Shown here: positions 7,252 to 20,381 of the stretch, piece by piece
How the letters are laid out: each line of letters begins with the position of its first letter
Position numbering within the stretch: position 1 is the first letter of the stretch
Assembly: GCF_000176035.2 (NCBI RefSeq)
Contig: NC_015675.1
Coordinates: 5,646,001-5,710,000 of the forward strand
Reading direction: 5' to 3'
DNA: 64,000 bases
From: Mesorhizobium opportunistum WSM2075
Lineage (GTDB): Bacteria > Pseudomonadota > Alphaproteobacteria > Rhizobiales > Rhizobiaceae
Translations under genes and position numbers: made by a program
The notes under the pieces: model-generated
Database searches by the model: none
Told to the model about the DNA's origin: nothing
What the model saw: the letters and a program-made list of their open reading frames with translations, nothing else

Positions 7252-7494
7252 TTAGCCGTGACGATTGCCACAGGCCGGACAGGTGACTTCGAGCAGATAG
7301 CCATACCAGATACCTTCGCAGCGACTGCACCAGTGGCCCGTCGTCTGCCGTTCAGGCGCGCCGATCGTTTTTGCCATTGCCCCCAACCCAAGATATTTGG
7401 TCGGCTTGTGACGGCTTGAAGTCGGGACCCGGGACTGCGGAAACGGGATTATCTCCGTTTGCGGCGGTGATGAGGGTTCATCGGCTTTGCTCAT
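7252..7494 (-). CDS. Zinc-ribbon mini-protein upstream of hydrogenase
   Basis: An 80-residue protein with a Pro/Ser-rich disordered first half and a C-terminal CxxC...CxxC knuckle (CSRC and CPAC, 13 residues between pairs), typical of a rubredoxin-like or zinc-ribbon fold. A good AGGAG site precedes ATG 7494. It lies between the sigma54 activator gene and the hydrogenase promoter, on the same strand as both. I do not recognise the family. Inference: a zinc- or iron-binding accessory protein of the hydrogenase, or a regulator partner. Confidence 0.65.
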   Translation of the reverse strand: MSKADEPSSPPQTEIIPFPQSRVPTSSRHKPTKYLGLGAMAKTIGAPERQTTGHWCSRCEGIWYGYLLEVTCPACGNRHG

Positions 7495-7657
7495 GGCGCT
7501 CTCCTAAACGTGCGCGCTCAAAACTCAACATAGGGCTGACATGACCGATTTGCCATCCGCGTTCGAAGAGCCACCTGCCCGCCATGCCAAGCCTGGCTGG
7601 CAACATCGCGCATCACCGATTGCCAAAGACAGGAGCGGTTTCGCTACAGCTTCGCCG

Positions 7658-9115
7658 TCATTGGTGTTGCTGGCCGTGTTCGTTCAAGCTGTAGCGTTTG
7701 ATCTTGTTTGCCAGACCAACCCGCGACAGCCCAAGTTCGTTTGCCGTGCGGCTTTGGTTCCAGTGATTGCGAACAAGCGCCCTGCTGACGATCTGCCTTT
7801 CGAGGCTTTCCACCTGGTCCTTCAGCGTCACGCCCTCCGGGAGAAAGGCAACCGCCTCCGAACTGCGCCGCGGCGGCGCAGCCAACAGCGTCGCTGACAT
7901 GTTGCGGGTCGTCAGATACTCACCATCCTTGGCGAGAGCCACCATACGGCGGATTTCATTTTCCAGTTCGCGGACATTGCCGGGAAACTCGCCGCCCGAA
8001 AGCTTTTCGATGGTGTTGGCCGTGATTCCCAGAATCTTGCGGCCAATGGCATCGGCATGTTTTGCCGCAAAGAACTCCGCCAGCGGTCCAATGTCTTCGG
8101 GGCGTTCTCTCAGCGCAGGGACTTCGAACTCAAAGCCTTTCAGCCGGAAATAGAGATCCTGCCGGAACTCGCCACGCGCGACCAGATTTTTCAGGCGCCG
8201 GTTGGATGCCACGATGATGCGGACATCACAGTGTGTGACCCTGTCCGAGCCAAGGGGCTTGACCTCGCCCTCCTGGAGAAATCGCAACAAGCTCACCTGA
8301 AAGGACGGCGACACTTCCGAAATCTCATCCAGGAAAACCGTACCGCCGTCGGCAGCGCGAAACAGACCCAGCCGATCCGAGATCGCTCCGGTAAAGGACC
8401 CACGCTTGTGTCCAAACAATTCCGACTGCAGCAATTCGTCGGGCACGCCGCCACAATTCTGCACGAGAAGAGGACTTGCCCGGCGCGTTGAGTTGTAGTG
8501 GATGGCCCGGGCAAGCAGTTCCTTGCCCGTGCCCGTCTCGCCTTCGATGAGAATCGGCAGCTCGGTCCTGGCTGCTTGCCGCGCCAGTTCGCACAATTCA
8601 GCCATTTTCTCGCTGACATAGACGAGCTTTTCGAAACGCTGGCTTTCCGTCCTGAAGACGGCATTCTTACGCTCGCCGAAGATCAGCCCGTCGCCCGATA
8701 TCTTGAACTCTCGAGACAGGATGCGATGGCGGCGTGCAAGTTCGCGGGTCTCCAGCGCTCTTTCGACCACCAGGCCCAATTGCGACGAATCAACGGGCTT
8801 CAGCAGAAACTGGTAGATTGCCGCCCGGGACAATGCCGGTTCCGAGATGCAGTCCGATTTCGAAGTCACATATATGCGGGTGATGTCGGGATGAGACACC
8901 CGAAGGCCGGTGAGGAAGGTGAGACCAGCATCTTCCCCCTCGTGATCCTCCGCTATGGCCAGATCGACGTGAATGGTGGCCATCGTGGTCAGTGCTTCAG
9001 AAAAGGAGTGCGCCAGGATAACGCGGTATGCGTAACGCTCGGCCAGGACATGAAGCGGCCACGTCCAGTCGCTGCCCTGGCGCGATACGATAACGACGGT
9101 GCCCGGTTCATCCAT
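7658..9115 (-). CDS. HoxA/HupR-like sigma54-dependent activator with degenerate receiver
   Basis: A 485-residue NtrC-family activator. Residues 1-120 form a receiver-like domain; 165-390 the AAA+ domain with Walker A GETGTGKE (about 192-199), the sigma54-contact loop GSFTGA (about 239-244; usual form GAFTGA) and Walker B VFLDEI (about 260-265); the last 40 residues are a Fis-type helix-turn-helix. The receiver lacks the usual acidic pair after strand 1 (VVIVSRQ instead of a DD motif), and the phospho-acceptor region reads LAIAED, placing Glu where Asp is expected. It most resembles HoxA of hydrogenase clusters, which in some species acts without phosphorylation. No kinase gene is adjacent. 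ATG 9115 was preferred to a longer frame beginning at 9151. Confidence 0.88.
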   Translation of the reverse strand: MDEPGTVVIVSRQGSDWTWPLHVLAERYAYRVILAHSFSEALTTMATIHVDLAIAEDHEGEDAGLTFLTGLRVSHPDITRIYVTSKSDCISEPALSRAAIYQFLLKPVDSSQLGLVVERALETRELARRHRILSREFKISGDGLIFGERKNAVFRTESQRFEKLVYVSEKMAELCELARQAARTELPILIEGETGTGKELLARAIHYNSTRRASPLLVQNCGGVPDELLQSELFGHKRGSFTGAISDRLGLFRAADGGTVFLDEISEVSPSFQVSLLRFLQEGEVKPLGSDRVTHCDVRIIVASNRRLKNLVARGEFRQDLYFRLKGFEFEVPALRERPEDIGPLAEFFAAKHADAIGRKILGITANTIEKLSGGEFPGNVRELENEIRRMVALAKDGEYLTTRNMSATLLAAPPRRSSEAVAFLPEGVTLKDQVESLERQIVSRALVRNHWNQSRTANELGLSRVGLANKIKRYSLNEHGQQHQ

Positions 9116-9229
9116 ATAAGTAGGTTTCCATTTTGCGCACCTTGTTAGCAAAAGGGCGTGACGGCTTCAATTGCCATGAATGGCTGCTTTCCGACCAAAC
9201 ACTGACCAGGTTACGCGCCGACATCGGTC

Positions 9230-10165
9230 CTAGCGCACCTCAGGATAGAGTTTTGCCGAGACCGGCAGGAAAGCGGCTCCCTTGCGCGCGAGGAAGGCGC
9301 AGAAGGCGCCTATGGCTGGCGTCACGACGCGGTCGCTGCGCACCACCGAAAACCATTGACGCCGAATTGGCATCCCCACGACATCGAGCACCGACAGCCG
9401 TCCGGCCTGGACCTCGAAGGCTATGGTATGGGCGGAGATGAAGGCAACGCCCAGTCCAGCCATCACGGCCTGCTTGATCGTTTCGTTGGAATCCATCTCC
9501 GTTCCCGGCTGCTCCAATCGCCCGGGGATGTCGCCAAGAAACCGTTCGAACGACATGCGCGTGCCCGAACCTGGTTCGCGCACGATGAAATGCTCCCGGG
9601 CGATCCTGGCTTTGGTGATGTCGCGCGCCTGTGCCAGCGGATGATCGGGGGCCGCCGCGATGATCAAGGGGTGGTCCCCGAACACTCTGGCCTCCACCGG
9701 CAGGTCCGGCGGCGGTCGCCCCATCAGCGCAATATCAAGGACATGGTCCTTCAGTTTTGCAATGGTTTCCGCCCGGTTGCCGATCACCAGCTTCAGGTCG
9801 ATATCGGGAAACTCCTTCTTGAAGCCAGCAATGATCTGCGGGGCGAAATACTTCGCCGTGGACACCGCGCCGACGATCAAATGCCCCTTCCTGATGCCCT
9901 TGACCGCATCAATCTCCTCCTGCAGCAGGCGCAATCTCTCATCGATGGCGTGTGCCGCTTCGATGAAGGCCAAACCTGCGTCAGTCGGACGCATGCCTTG
10001 CGGAGCGCGCTCGAAAAGCTGAATTCCGGCCTCTTCTTCAACCTGTTGAAGCTGTAACGTCACCGCCGGTCCGGTAAGTCCCAACGCCCTGGCAGCATTG
10101 ATGATTTTACCCTCGCTATGGATGGCCGAGATGACGCGGAAATGACGGAGCGTGATGTTGCGCAT
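9230..10165 (-). CDS. cbbR: CbbR, LysR-type regulator of the Calvin cycle operon
   Basis: A 311-residue LysR-family regulator: N-terminal winged helix-turn-helix (TLRHFRVISAIHSEGKIINA, residues 4-23, then ALGLTGPAVTLQLQQVEEE) and a periplasmic-binding-protein-like effector domain from about 90 to the end. It is transcribed divergently from cbbF with only 117 bases between the two starts, the standard cbbR-cbb arrangement. Known: CbbR senses metabolites such as RuBP or NADPH and activates cbb. Candidate operator sites lie in the shared intergenic region at 10175-10218. Confidence 0.93.
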   Translation of the reverse strand: MRNITLRHFRVISAIHSEGKIINAARALGLTGPAVTLQLQQVEEEAGIQLFERAPQGMRPTDAGLAFIEAAHAIDERLRLLQEEIDAVKGIRKGHLIVGAVSTAKYFAPQIIAGFKKEFPDIDLKLVIGNRAETIAKLKDHVLDIALMGRPPPDLPVEARVFGDHPLIIAAAPDHPLAQARDITKARIAREHFIVREPGSGTRMSFERFLGDIPGRLEQPGTEMDSNETIKQAVMAGLGVAFISAHTIAFEVQAGRLSVLDVVGMPIRRQWFSVVRSDRVVTPAIGAFCAFLARKGAAFLPVSAKLYPEVR

Positions 10166-10174
10166 CTGTCGCAG

Positions 10175-10218
10175 TAAGCAGAACTTATCGCCGCCGTAAA
10201 TAGATTAAAGTTTACTAA
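10175..10218. promoter_or_regulatory. CbbR operator region
   Basis: Two LysR-type T-N11-A motifs lie between cbbR and cbbF. TAAG-CAGAA-CTTA (10175-10187) is a near-perfect dyad. The second, around 10205-10218, reads TTA-N8-TAA and sits inside a GTAAA...TTTAC inverted repeat (10196-10215). Their position just upstream of cbbF and next to the cbbR start fits combined activation and autoregulation. Confidence 0.7.
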
Positions 10219-10282
10219 CCCGCACCGGGCTGTTCCAACCGTCATCAGATCTGCGGCGCTATCGCGGGATCGGGAGGGGAAA

Positions 10283-11326
10283 ATGAACAATCCGACACTC
10301 GAGGCCTTTTTGGCGTCGCACGAACGGCAAGGGCATGATGGCGACGTTCTCGCAACGGTGGCGGCGCTGACGAGTGCGGCGCTTGCGATCAACAAGGCCA
10401 TCCGCTCTGGCTCTCTGGGGTCCGCCTTTGGCGGCACCAACGCAACGGTCAATGCGGACGGCGATACCCAAAGGCACCTCGACCTTTATGCCGATCAGAT
10501 CTTCCTGGACGCCATGCGTCGTGCGCCGGTGCGGTGTGTCGCCTCCGAAGAGCGGATCGCGCCGGTCGCACTCGACCCCGAGAGCCGCATTGCGGTGGCC
10601 ATCGACCCTTTGGACGGCTCGTCCAACATCGACGTCAACGTATCGATCGGTACCATATTCTCGCTTCTCCCAGCGACTGGCGCGCCCGGCATCGACCCGG
10701 CCGCCTTTTTTCTCCAGCCAGGCAGCAGCCAGCTCGCGGCAGGCTTTTTCGTCTACGGACCGCAGCTGGTTCTGGTTTTGACGCTTGGCCACGGCACGCA
10801 CGCCTTCGTCTTGTCGCCAGAACTTGGCACCTTCGTGCAGACCCATGAGAGCGTGGCTGTGGCCGAACGCACTCAGGAGTTCGCCATCAACGCTTCCAAT
10901 TATCGCCATTGGGAAGAAGCCGTGCGGCTCTATGTGGATGATTGCCTGAAAGGTGAGGAAGGTCCGCGCGGCAAGAACTTCAACATGCGCTGGATCGCCT
11001 CGCTGGTCGCCGATGTCTATCGCATCCTCATGCGCGGTGGCGTCTTTCTTTATCCCGGCGATAGCCGTGCCGGTTATGCGAGCGGCCGGCTGCGGCTCGT
11101 CTACGAGGCCAATCCCATTGCGATGCTGGTGGAGCAGGCCGGTGGACGCGCAACCAATGCGCTTTGCAGCATCCTCGACATCGTTCCGACCGGCCTTCAC
11201 CAACGCGTCCCGTTTGTCTTCGGCTCCGCCAGGGAGGTCGAGCGCGTCGCCCGCTATCACACCGAGCCAAGTGCAATAGCCGAGCGTTCACCGCTGTTTG
11301 GCAATCGTGGCCTGTTTCGGGCCTGA
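10283..11326 (+). CDS. cbbF: Fructose-1,6-/sedoheptulose-1,7-bisphosphatase, class I
   Basis: A 347-residue class I bisphosphatase that dephosphorylates FBP (and, in cbb operons, usually SBP) to regenerate RuBP precursors. Seen: metal-binding signature AIDPLDGSSNIDVNVSIGT near residue 110, the VASEE motif before it, and the C-terminal substrate-binding RLVYEANPIAMLVEQAGG. A GGGAGGGG ribosome site precedes ATG 10283. First gene of the cbb operon; 15 bases separate it from cbbP. Confidence 0.95.
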   Translation: MNNPTLEAFLASHERQGHDGDVLATVAALTSAALAINKAIRSGSLGSAFGGTNATVNADGDTQRHLDLYADQIFLDAMRRAPVRCVASEERIAPVALDPESRIAVAIDPLDGSSNIDVNVSIGTIFSLLPATGAPGIDPAAFFLQPGSSQLAAGFFVYGPQLVLVLTLGHGTHAFVLSPELGTFVQTHESVAVAERTQEFAINASNYRHWEEAVRLYVDDCLKGEEGPRGKNFNMRWIASLVADVYRILMRGGVFLYPGDSRAGYASGRLRLVYEANPIAMLVEQAGGRATNALCSILDIVPTGLHQRVPFVFGSAREVERVARYHTEPSAIAERSPLFGNRGLFRA

Positions 11327-11341
11327 TCAGGGAAGCACAAG

Positions 11342-12214
11342 ATGTCGGCCAAGCACCCCATCATTTCGATCACCGGCTCCTCAGGTGCAGGCACCACCTC
11401 GGTCAAGCGCATCTTTGAGCAGATCTTCCGGCGCGAAAACGTCGATGCCGCATATATCGAGGGCGATGCATTCCACCGCTACGATCGTGCGGCGATGAAG
11501 GTGAAGGTTGCCGAGGACGAAAAGGGTGGCAATCCCTACTTCACCCATTTCAACGCCGAGGCCAACGAACTCGACGCGCTCCAGGAGGTCTTTGAAGACT
11601 ATGGGCTCAGGGGTACCGGCCGCACCCGGACCTATGTTCACGATGAGGCGGAGGCCAGCCTTTATGGCTGCGATCTCGGCACCTTCACCCCGTGGCGCGA
11701 GTTCGCCCCAAGTGACCTGCTGTTCTATGAGGGCCTGCATGGTTGTGCCGTCACCGACAGGGTCGATCTGGCCAAACACGCTGATCTCAAGATTGGCGTC
11801 GTGCCGGTCATCAACCTTGAATGGATCCAGAAGATCCACCGCGACCGCTCCACGCGCGGCTACTCGACGGAAGCCGTCGTGGACGTGATCCTTCGGCGCA
11901 TGCCCGATTATGTGCGCCACATCGTGCCGCAGTTCTCGAAGACAGACATCAATTTCCAGCGCGTGCCGATCGTCGATACGTCAAATCCATTCGTCGCTCG
12001 CTGGATCCCGACACCTGACGAATCGATGCTGATCATCCGCTTCGCCAACCCCCGCGGCATCGATTTCCCCTACCTGCTTTCGATGATCCACAACTCGTTC
12101 ATGTCGCGCGCCAACTCGATCGTCGTGCCGGGCAACAAGCTCGACCTGGCCATGCAGCTGATCCTGACACCGCTGATCATGCAACTGATCGAACGCAAGC
12201 GCCGCGCCAACTGA
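11342..12214 (+). CDS. cbbP: Phosphoribulokinase
   Basis: A 290-residue proteobacterial-type (class I) phosphoribulokinase, which makes RuBP from Ru5P and ATP. Seen: P-loop GSSGAGTTS near residue 12, [11 protein letters not shown] with the catalytic Asp, and FYEGLHGC as Walker B. Length is normal for the octameric bacterial enzyme, which is activated by NADH. It lies 10 bases before cbbT. Confidence 0.95.
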   Translation: MSAKHPIISITGSSGAGTTSVKRIFEQIFRRENVDAAYIEGDAFHRYDRAAMKVKVAEDEKGGNPYFTHFNAEANELDALQEVFEDYGLRGTGRTRTYVHDEAEASLYGCDLGTFTPWREFAPSDLLFYEGLHGCAVTDRVDLAKHADLKIGVVPVINLEWIQKIHRDRSTRGYSTEAVVDVILRRMPDYVRHIVPQFSKTDINFQRVPIVDTSNPFVARWIPTPDESMLIIRFANPRGIDFPYLLSMIHNSFMSRANSIVVPGNKLDLAMQLILTPLIMQLIERKRRAN

Positions 12215-12224
12215 GGAAGCTGAG

Positions 12225-14237
12225 ATGAACCAGATCGCGATCGACACGCCCGTCCCCGCCAGGGCCGATGAACAGCTGATGGCAAACGCCATCAGGGCGC
12301 TCGCCATGGATGCGGTTCAAAAGGCAAACTCCGGCCATCCCGGCATGCCGATGGGCATGGCCGATGTTGCCACCATACTGTTCAATCGCTTCCTGCAAAT
12401 CGACCCGTCGCGTCCCGACTGGCCCGACCGTGACCGTTTCGTTTTATCGGCGGGCCATGGCTCGATGTTGCAATACGCGCTGCACTATCTGCTCGGCTAC
12501 GAAGACATGCCGATCGAGGAGTTGCAGCGCTTCCGACAGCTTGGCAGCCGCACTGCCGGGCATCCCGAATATGGCCATGCCCTTGGCATCGAAACCACGA
12601 CGGGTCCGCTTGGCCAGGGCATTGCGACGGCGGTCGGCATGGCATTGGCCGAGCGCATGCTTGCCGCCCGTTTTGGTGCCGGCCTCGTCGACCACTACAC
12701 ATATGCAATCGCCGGCGATGGCTGCCTGCAGGAGGGGATGAGCCACGAGGCGATTGATCTTGCCGGCCATCTTGGCCTTTCGAAATTGATCGTGCTGTGG
12801 GACGACAATCGCATCTCGATCGACGGGCCGACCTCGCTGGCGACCTCGATGGACCAACCGATGCGGTTCCGGGCCGCCGGCTGGAGCGTTCTTTCGATCG
12901 ACGGCCACGACCTGGAGGCAATCGCGGCGGCGCTGGAGCAGGCGCGGACGTCGGACCGGCCGACGTTGATCGCATGCCGGACCACAATCGGAAAGGGCGC
13001 GCCGAACCTGGGCGGCTCGGAAAAAACCCATGGCGCGCCGCTCGGCGCGGCCGAAATCGCCGCGACGCGAACAAACCTCGGTTGGGATCATCCACCCTTC
13101 GAGATCCCCGGCGAAATTTTGCGCGCCTGGCGCACCGCGCCAGCACGCGCCCGAACCGCGCGCGCGGCGTGGGAGGCTAGACTTGCCGCGTCGCCGCGCC
13201 GCCAGGAATTCGAAAGTGCTGTGGCTGGCGACCTTCCCGAAGGCGTGTTTGAGGCACTGTCGACATTTCGCCAGCAACACTTCGAGAGTGCGACCAACGT
13301 CGCAACCCGCAAGGCCTCGGAAATGGCTCTCGCCGTGATCAACGAGGCGACGGAGCAGACTGTCGGTGGATCGGCGGATCTCACTCATTCCAACTTGACC
13401 ATCACCAAGGGCATGGCTCGCGTCTCACCGGGCGACTTTTCCGGACGATACATCCACTATGGCATCCGCGAGCACGGCATGGCGGCGGCTATGAACGGCA
13501 TGGCGCTGCATGGCGGGCTTGTCCCTTATGGCGGGACATTCCTGTGCTTTGCCGATTATGCGCGCGGCGCAATGCGGCTCTCGGCACTGATGGGCCAGCG
13601 CGTCATCTATGTGATGACCCACGATTCCATCGGACTTGGCGAGGATGGGCCCACGCACCAGCCTGTCGAACATCTGGCGATGCTGCGTGCCACGCCGAAC
13701 CTCAATGTCTTCCGTCCAGCCGACATCATCGAGACAGCCGAATGCTGGGAGCTGGCGCTGAGGTCAAAGCACCGGCCGAGCGTGCTGGTCTTGTCGAGAC
13801 AGACCCTGCCGATGTTGCGCACGAAGGCTCCCGAAGCCAGTCGCTCGGCCAAAGGGGCTTACCTCATGCGCAAGCCCGTCGGCCGGCGTGATGTGACGCT
13901 GATTGCCACGGGTTCGGAAGTCGAGATCGCCCGCGCGGCCGCCGACTTGCTCCTGGAGCGCCATCATATGCGGGTTGCCTTGGTCTCCATGCCCTGCTGG
14001 GAACTCTTTGAAGAACAAGACGAAGCCTATCGCGCCGAGGTTCTGGGCACAGCTCCGCGCATAGCCGTCGAGGCCGCCGCGCGCCTTGGTTGGGACCGCT
14101 GGATTGGTGACGGCGGCTCCTTCGTGGGAATGACCGGCTTTGGCGCCAGCGCACCGGCGGCAGAGCTTTACAGGCATTTCGGGATCACGGCCGAGGCTAT
14201 TGCCGATGCCGCCTGTGCAGTTGTTCAGAAGGATTGA
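12225..14237 (+). CDS. cbbT: Transketolase
   Basis: A 670-residue TPP-dependent transketolase that rearranges C3-C7 sugar phosphates in the regenerative phase of the Calvin cycle. Seen: [12 protein letters not shown] near the N-terminus, the TPP/Mg motif [19 protein letters not shown], then DLTHSN, the pyrimidine-domain [18 protein letters not shown] and [15 protein letters not shown]. Typical family length. A gap of 10 bases from cbbP and only 4 bases before the next start point to one transcript. Confidence 0.95.
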   Translation: MNQIAIDTPVPARADEQLMANAIRALAMDAVQKANSGHPGMPMGMADVATILFNRFLQIDPSRPDWPDRDRFVLSAGHGSMLQYALHYLLGYEDMPIEELQRFRQLGSRTAGHPEYGHALGIETTTGPLGQGIATAVGMALAERMLAARFGAGLVDHYTYAIAGDGCLQEGMSHEAIDLAGHLGLSKLIVLWDDNRISIDGPTSLATSMDQPMRFRAAGWSVLSIDGHDLEAIAAALEQARTSDRPTLIACRTTIGKGAPNLGGSEKTHGAPLGAAEIAATRTNLGWDHPPFEIPGEILRAWRTAPARARTARAAWEARLAASPRRQEFESAVAGDLPEGVFEALSTFRQQHFESATNVATRKASEMALAVINEATEQTVGGSADLTHSNLTITKGMARVSPGDFSGRYIHYGIREHGMAAAMNGMALHGGLVPYGGTFLCFADYARGAMRLSALMGQRVIYVMTHDSIGLGEDGPTHQPVEHLAMLRATPNLNVFRPADIIETAECWELALRSKHRPSVLVLSRQTLPMLRTKAPEASRSAKGAYLMRKPVGRRDVTLIATGSEVEIARAAADLLLERHHMRVALVSMPCWELFEEQDEAYRAEVLGTAPRIAVEAAARLGWDRWIGDGGSFVGMTGFGASAPAAELYRHFGITAEAIADAACAVVQKD

Positions 14238-14241
14238 AGCC

Positions 14242-15249
14242 TTGACCGTCAGAGTTGCCATCAACGGATTTGGCCGCATCGGCCGCAACATCCTGCGCGC
14301 CATCCATGAGTCCGGCCGCAAGGACATCGACGTCGTCGCCGTCAACGATCTCGGCCCGGTCGAGACCAATGCGCATCTCCTGCGCTATGACAGCGTGCAC
14401 GGCCGCTTCCCGCATGAAGTGTCGTTTTCCGGCGACCAGATCACCGTCGGCAAGGAGACCTTCAAGGTCACCGCGATCAGGGACCCGGCGCAGCTGCCAT
14501 GGAAGGAGCTCGGCGTCGACATCGCGCTCGAATGCACCGGCATCTTCACTGCCCGTGACAAGGCCGCCGCGCATCTGACCGCCGGCGCCAAGCGCGTCGT
14601 CGTCTCGGCGCCCGCCGAAGGCGCCGACCTCACCGTCGTCTTCGGCATCAACCACGACAAGCTGACCAAGGACCACATCGTCATCTCGAATGCGTCCTGC
14701 ACCACCAACTGCCTGGCGCCGCTGGCCGCCGCGCTGCACGAGACCGTCGGCATCGAAAAGGGCATGATGACGACGATCCACTCCTACACGGGCGACCAGC
14801 CGACGCTGGACACCATGCACAAGGATCTCTACCGCGGCCGTGCGGCTGCCCTGTCGCAGATCCCGACCTCGACCGGTGCAGCCAAGGCGATCGGGCTCGT
14901 GCTGCCCGATCTCAAGGGCAAGCTCGACGGCATCTCGATCCGCGTGCCGACCCCCAACGTCTCGGTGGTCGACTTCAAGTTCATCGCCAAGCGGCCGACC
15001 ACCGTCCAGGAGATCAACGAAGCGGTCATCGCCGCTTCCAACGGTAAGCTGAAGGGCATTCTCGGCGTCACCCATCACCCGAACGTCTCGATCGACTTCA
15101 ACCATGATCCGCGCTCGTCGATCCTGGCGCTCGACCAGACCAAGGTGATGGACGGCAACTTCGTTTCGGTACTGTCCTGGTACGACAATGAGTGGGGCTT
15201 TTCCAACCGCATGGCCGACACCTCGGTCGCTGTTGGGGGCGTGCTTTGA
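14242..15249 (+). CDS. cbbG: Glyceraldehyde-3-phosphate dehydrogenase
   Basis: A 335-residue type I GAPDH. Seen: N-terminal VRVAINGFGRIGRN (NAD(P)-binding), the active-site SNASCTTNCLAPL, and the C-terminal SWYDNEWGFSNRM. The residue after the second strand is NDL, so cofactor preference cannot be read with certainty. The start is TTG at 14242, preceded by AAGGA; the homologous N-terminus begins exactly there, although an open frame continues upstream inside cbbT. It reduces 1,3-bisphosphoglycerate in carbon fixation. Its stop overlaps the TTG start of cbbK. Confidence 0.94.
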   Translation: MTVRVAINGFGRIGRNILRAIHESGRKDIDVVAVNDLGPVETNAHLLRYDSVHGRFPHEVSFSGDQITVGKETFKVTAIRDPAQLPWKELGVDIALECTGIFTARDKAAAHLTAGAKRVVVSAPAEGADLTVVFGINHDKLTKDHIVISNASCTTNCLAPLAAALHETVGIEKGMMTTIHSYTGDQPTLDTMHKDLYRGRAAALSQIPTSTGAAKAIGLVLPDLKGKLDGISIRVPTPNVSVVDFKFIAKRPTTVQEINEAVIAASNGKLKGILGVTHHPNVSIDFNHDPRSSILALDQTKVMDGNFVSVLSWYDNEWGFSNRMADTSVAVGGVL

Positions 15250-16463
15250 AACCCCTCCCCGACATCCGCACCGCTGAAATTGCCGGCAAGACCGTGCTCG
15301 TTCGCGCCGACCTCAACGTGCCTCTAAAGAACGGCATGGTGGCCGATGCCACCAGGATAGTACGCTTTGCTCCAACAGTGAGGGATCTCCTGGCGCGAGG
15401 TGCCAAGGTTGTCGTCATGACGCATCTTGGCAGACCAGACGGTGATGCAAATCCCATCTATTCGGTGAGGCCGGTAACAGGCACGCTGTCCAGCGAAGTC
15501 GGCCGCGAAGTTGTGTTCGTCCCAGATTGTGTCGGTCCCACTGCGGAGAAGGCTGCCAAGCATCATCAGGACGGCAAGGTTCTCCTGCTCGAAAACCTTC
15601 GTTTTCATAAGGGCGAGGAGGCCAACAGCCGCAATTTTGCATTGCGGCTCTCGGTCAACGGCGATCTCTTTGTCAACGACGCCTTTTCCTGCGCTCATCG
15701 CGCGCATGCTTCGACCCATGCTATCGCGCATATCATGCCCGCTTACGCCGGCCCGTCCCTGCTTGCCGAAGTCGCCGCATTGACTGCCGCCCTCGACGCG
15801 CCGGAAAAGCCGGTGGCAGCTCTGGTGGGAGGTTCCAAGGTCTCGTCCAAGATAAGGGTGTTGAAGAACCTGATCGGCAGGATGGATCACCTGATCATCG
15901 GCGGCGGCATGGCCAACACATTTCTGGCTGCAAGCGGATACCGTGTGGGGCGGTCAGTCCACGAGCCGGACTGTGTTTCGATCGCTCGCGATATCATGGA
16001 GGCTGCCGCCGCCAACGGTTGTCGTATCCTTCTGCCCAGCGACGTTACCGTGGCCAGGATGTTCGAGGCAGAGGCTTTGGCCACAACCGTCCCGGTGGCA
16101 GCTATCCCTGACGAGGCAATGGCGCTCGACGTTGGTCCCAGGACCGTTGCGGAGATCAAGCATGTCCTGAACGCCTGCCGCACCCTGTTGTGGAATGGGC
16201 CGCTGGGCGCATTCGAGATGAGGCCATTTGGAGACGCCACGTTCACTGTGGCGCGCCATGCAGCGGCACTGTCAAAGGCCGGACAACTCGCCACCATCGC
16301 AGGCGGCGGCGACACGGCTGCCGCACTGTCTTTGGCAGGCGTTGCCGACCAGATCACCTACCTTTCGACCGCCGGTGGCGCCTTCCTCGAATGGCTCGAA
16401 GGCTGCCGCTTACCTGGCATCGAAGTGCTGCGCAAAAGAGTCGAACATTCGGAGACCGTCTGA
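15246..16463 (+). CDS. cbbK: Phosphoglycerate kinase
   Basis: A 405-residue phosphoglycerate kinase that makes 1,3-bisphosphoglycerate. Seen: [14 protein letters not shown] (substrate-binding Arg/Asp/Asn), [40 protein letters not shown] and the nucleotide-binding WNGPLGAFE and [11 protein letters not shown]. The only sensible start is TTG at 15246, which overlaps the TGA of cbbG (TTGA), so the pair is translationally coupled. Typical length. Confidence 0.94.
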   Translation: MKPLPDIRTAEIAGKTVLVRADLNVPLKNGMVADATRIVRFAPTVRDLLARGAKVVVMTHLGRPDGDANPIYSVRPVTGTLSSEVGREVVFVPDCVGPTAEKAAKHHQDGKVLLLENLRFHKGEEANSRNFALRLSVNGDLFVNDAFSCAHRAHASTHAIAHIMPAYAGPSLLAEVAALTAALDAPEKPVAALVGGSKVSSKIRVLKNLIGRMDHLIIGGGMANTFLAASGYRVGRSVHEPDCVSIARDIMEAAAANGCRILLPSDVTVARMFEAEALATTVPVAAIPDEAMALDVGPRTVAEIKHVLNACRTLLWNGPLGAFEMRPFGDATFTVARHAAALSKAGQLATIAGGGDTAAALSLAGVADQITYLSTAGGAFLEWLEGCRLPGIEVLRKRVEHSETV

Positions 16464-16464
16464 C

Positions 16465-19036
<2,572 letters not shown>

Positions 19037-19048
19037 GGAGCTTGATCC

Positions 19049-19438
19049 ATGCGCATCACACAGGGCACTTTTTCCTTTCTGCCGGACCTCTCGGACGAGC
19101 AGATTTCCGCGCAGGTCGAATATTGCCTGCGCAAAGAATGGTCGATCGGCGTTGAATACACTGACGACCCGCATCCCCGGAACATATTCTGGGAGATGTG
19201 GGGCAACCCAATGTTCGACCTCAAGGACGCGGCCGGCGTGATGATGGAGGTCCGTGCCTGCCGCGTTGCGCAACCGGACAGCTATATCCGCCTCAACGCC
19301 TTCGATTCCTCGCGTGGTTTCGAGACGGTGATGCTGTCCTTCATCGTCAATCGGCCGAAGGTCGAGCCCAAGTTCGTCCTCACCCGCACCGAGACGGACA
19401 GCCGTGTTCAGCGCTATTCGATGAAGGCTGCACTTTAA
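19049..19438 (+). CDS. cbbS: RuBisCO small subunit, form IC
   Basis: A 129-residue small subunit beginning [19 protein letters not shown], the usual red-type N-terminus, with [15 protein letters not shown] and [15 protein letters not shown], and the red-type C-terminal extension after about residue 110. An AAGGAG site precedes the start. It completes the L8S8 enzyme with CbbL. Confidence 0.95.
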   Translation: MRITQGTFSFLPDLSDEQISAQVEYCLRKEWSIGVEYTDDPHPRNIFWEMWGNPMFDLKDAAGVMMEVRACRVAQPDSYIRLNAFDSSRGFETVMLSFIVNRPKVEPKFVLTRTETDSRVQRYSMKAAL

Positions 19439-19457
19439 CGCCCTGGAGACCGTATAC

Positions 19458-20381
19458 ATGACTGCCGTGCAGACATTCGAAGCGGCAACGCCGACCGTGG
19501 ACCTGGCCGCCGATTTCCGTGAATCGGGGGTGGCAGAGATCTTGGCGGAGCTTGATCGCGACCTGGCCGGTCTCAAGCCGGTCAAGCAGCGTATCCGCGA
19601 GACGGCGGCGCTCCTGCTGGTCGAGCGTGCGCGCAGCCGCCTGGGCCTGTCGACCCATACGCCGACGCTGCATATGAGCTTTACGGGCAATCCGGGCACC
19701 GGCAAGACGACGGTGGCGCTCAGGATGGCAAATCTGCTGCATCGACTTGGGTATGTGCGCAAGGGCCACCTCGTCTCGGTAACGCGCGACGATCTCGTCG
19801 GCCAGTATATCGGCCATACCGCGCCGAAGACGAAGGAGGTGCTGAAGAAGGCGATGGGGGGCGTCTTGTTCATCGACGAAGCCTACTATCTCTACCGTCC
19901 CGACAACGAGCGCGACTATGGCCAGGAAGCCATAGAAATCCTCCTGCAGGTGATGGAGAACCAGCGGGACGACCTCGTCGTAATCCTCGCCGGCTATGGG
20001 GATCGGATGGAGCGCTTCTATCAGTCCAACCCGGGATTTCGATCGCGCATCGCACATCACATCGACTTCCCGGATTACGAGGACGCAGAGCTGCTCTCCA
20101 TAGCCGAGACGATGCTGGCCAAGCAGAATTATGTGCTCGACGATGAAGCGACGCAGATGATGGCCGCTTACATTCGCATGAGGCGCACGCAGCCCCACTT
20201 CGCCAATGCGCGCTCGATCCGCAATGCGTTGGACCGCGCCCGCCTGCGTCACGCCAATCGTCTTTTCGAAACATCGGTCGGCCCCGTCACAATGCAGGAG
20301 ATGTCGACCATCCGTGCCGATGACATCAGGGCCAGCCGAGTGTTCTTGACGCCAACAGCCGCGGAAGGTCCCACGACGTGA
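19458..20381 (+). CDS. cbbX: CbbX, AAA+ red-type RuBisCO activase
   Basis: A 307-residue AAA+ protein. Seen: Walker [12 protein letters not shown] (about residue 77), Walker [14 protein letters not shown], pore-loop [11 protein letters not shown] and the arginine-finger region [18 protein letters not shown]. Known: CbbX hexamers, activated by RuBP, thread the extended C-terminus of red-type CbbL through their pore to release inhibitory sugar phosphates. It is 19 bases after cbbS and overlaps the GTG start of cbbE. Confidence 0.95.
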   Translation: MTAVQTFEAATPTVDLAADFRESGVAEILAELDRDLAGLKPVKQRIRETAALLLVERARSRLGLSTHTPTLHMSFTGNPGTGKTTVALRMANLLHRLGYVRKGHLVSVTRDDLVGQYIGHTAPKTKEVLKKAMGGVLFIDEAYYLYRPDNERDYGQEAIEILLQVMENQRDDLVVILAGYGDRMERFYQSNPGFRSRIAHHIDFPDYEDAELLSIAETMLAKQNYVLDDEATQMMAAYIRMRRTQPHFANARSIRNALDRARLRHANRLFETSVGPVTMQEMSTIRADDIRASRVFLTPTAAEGPTT

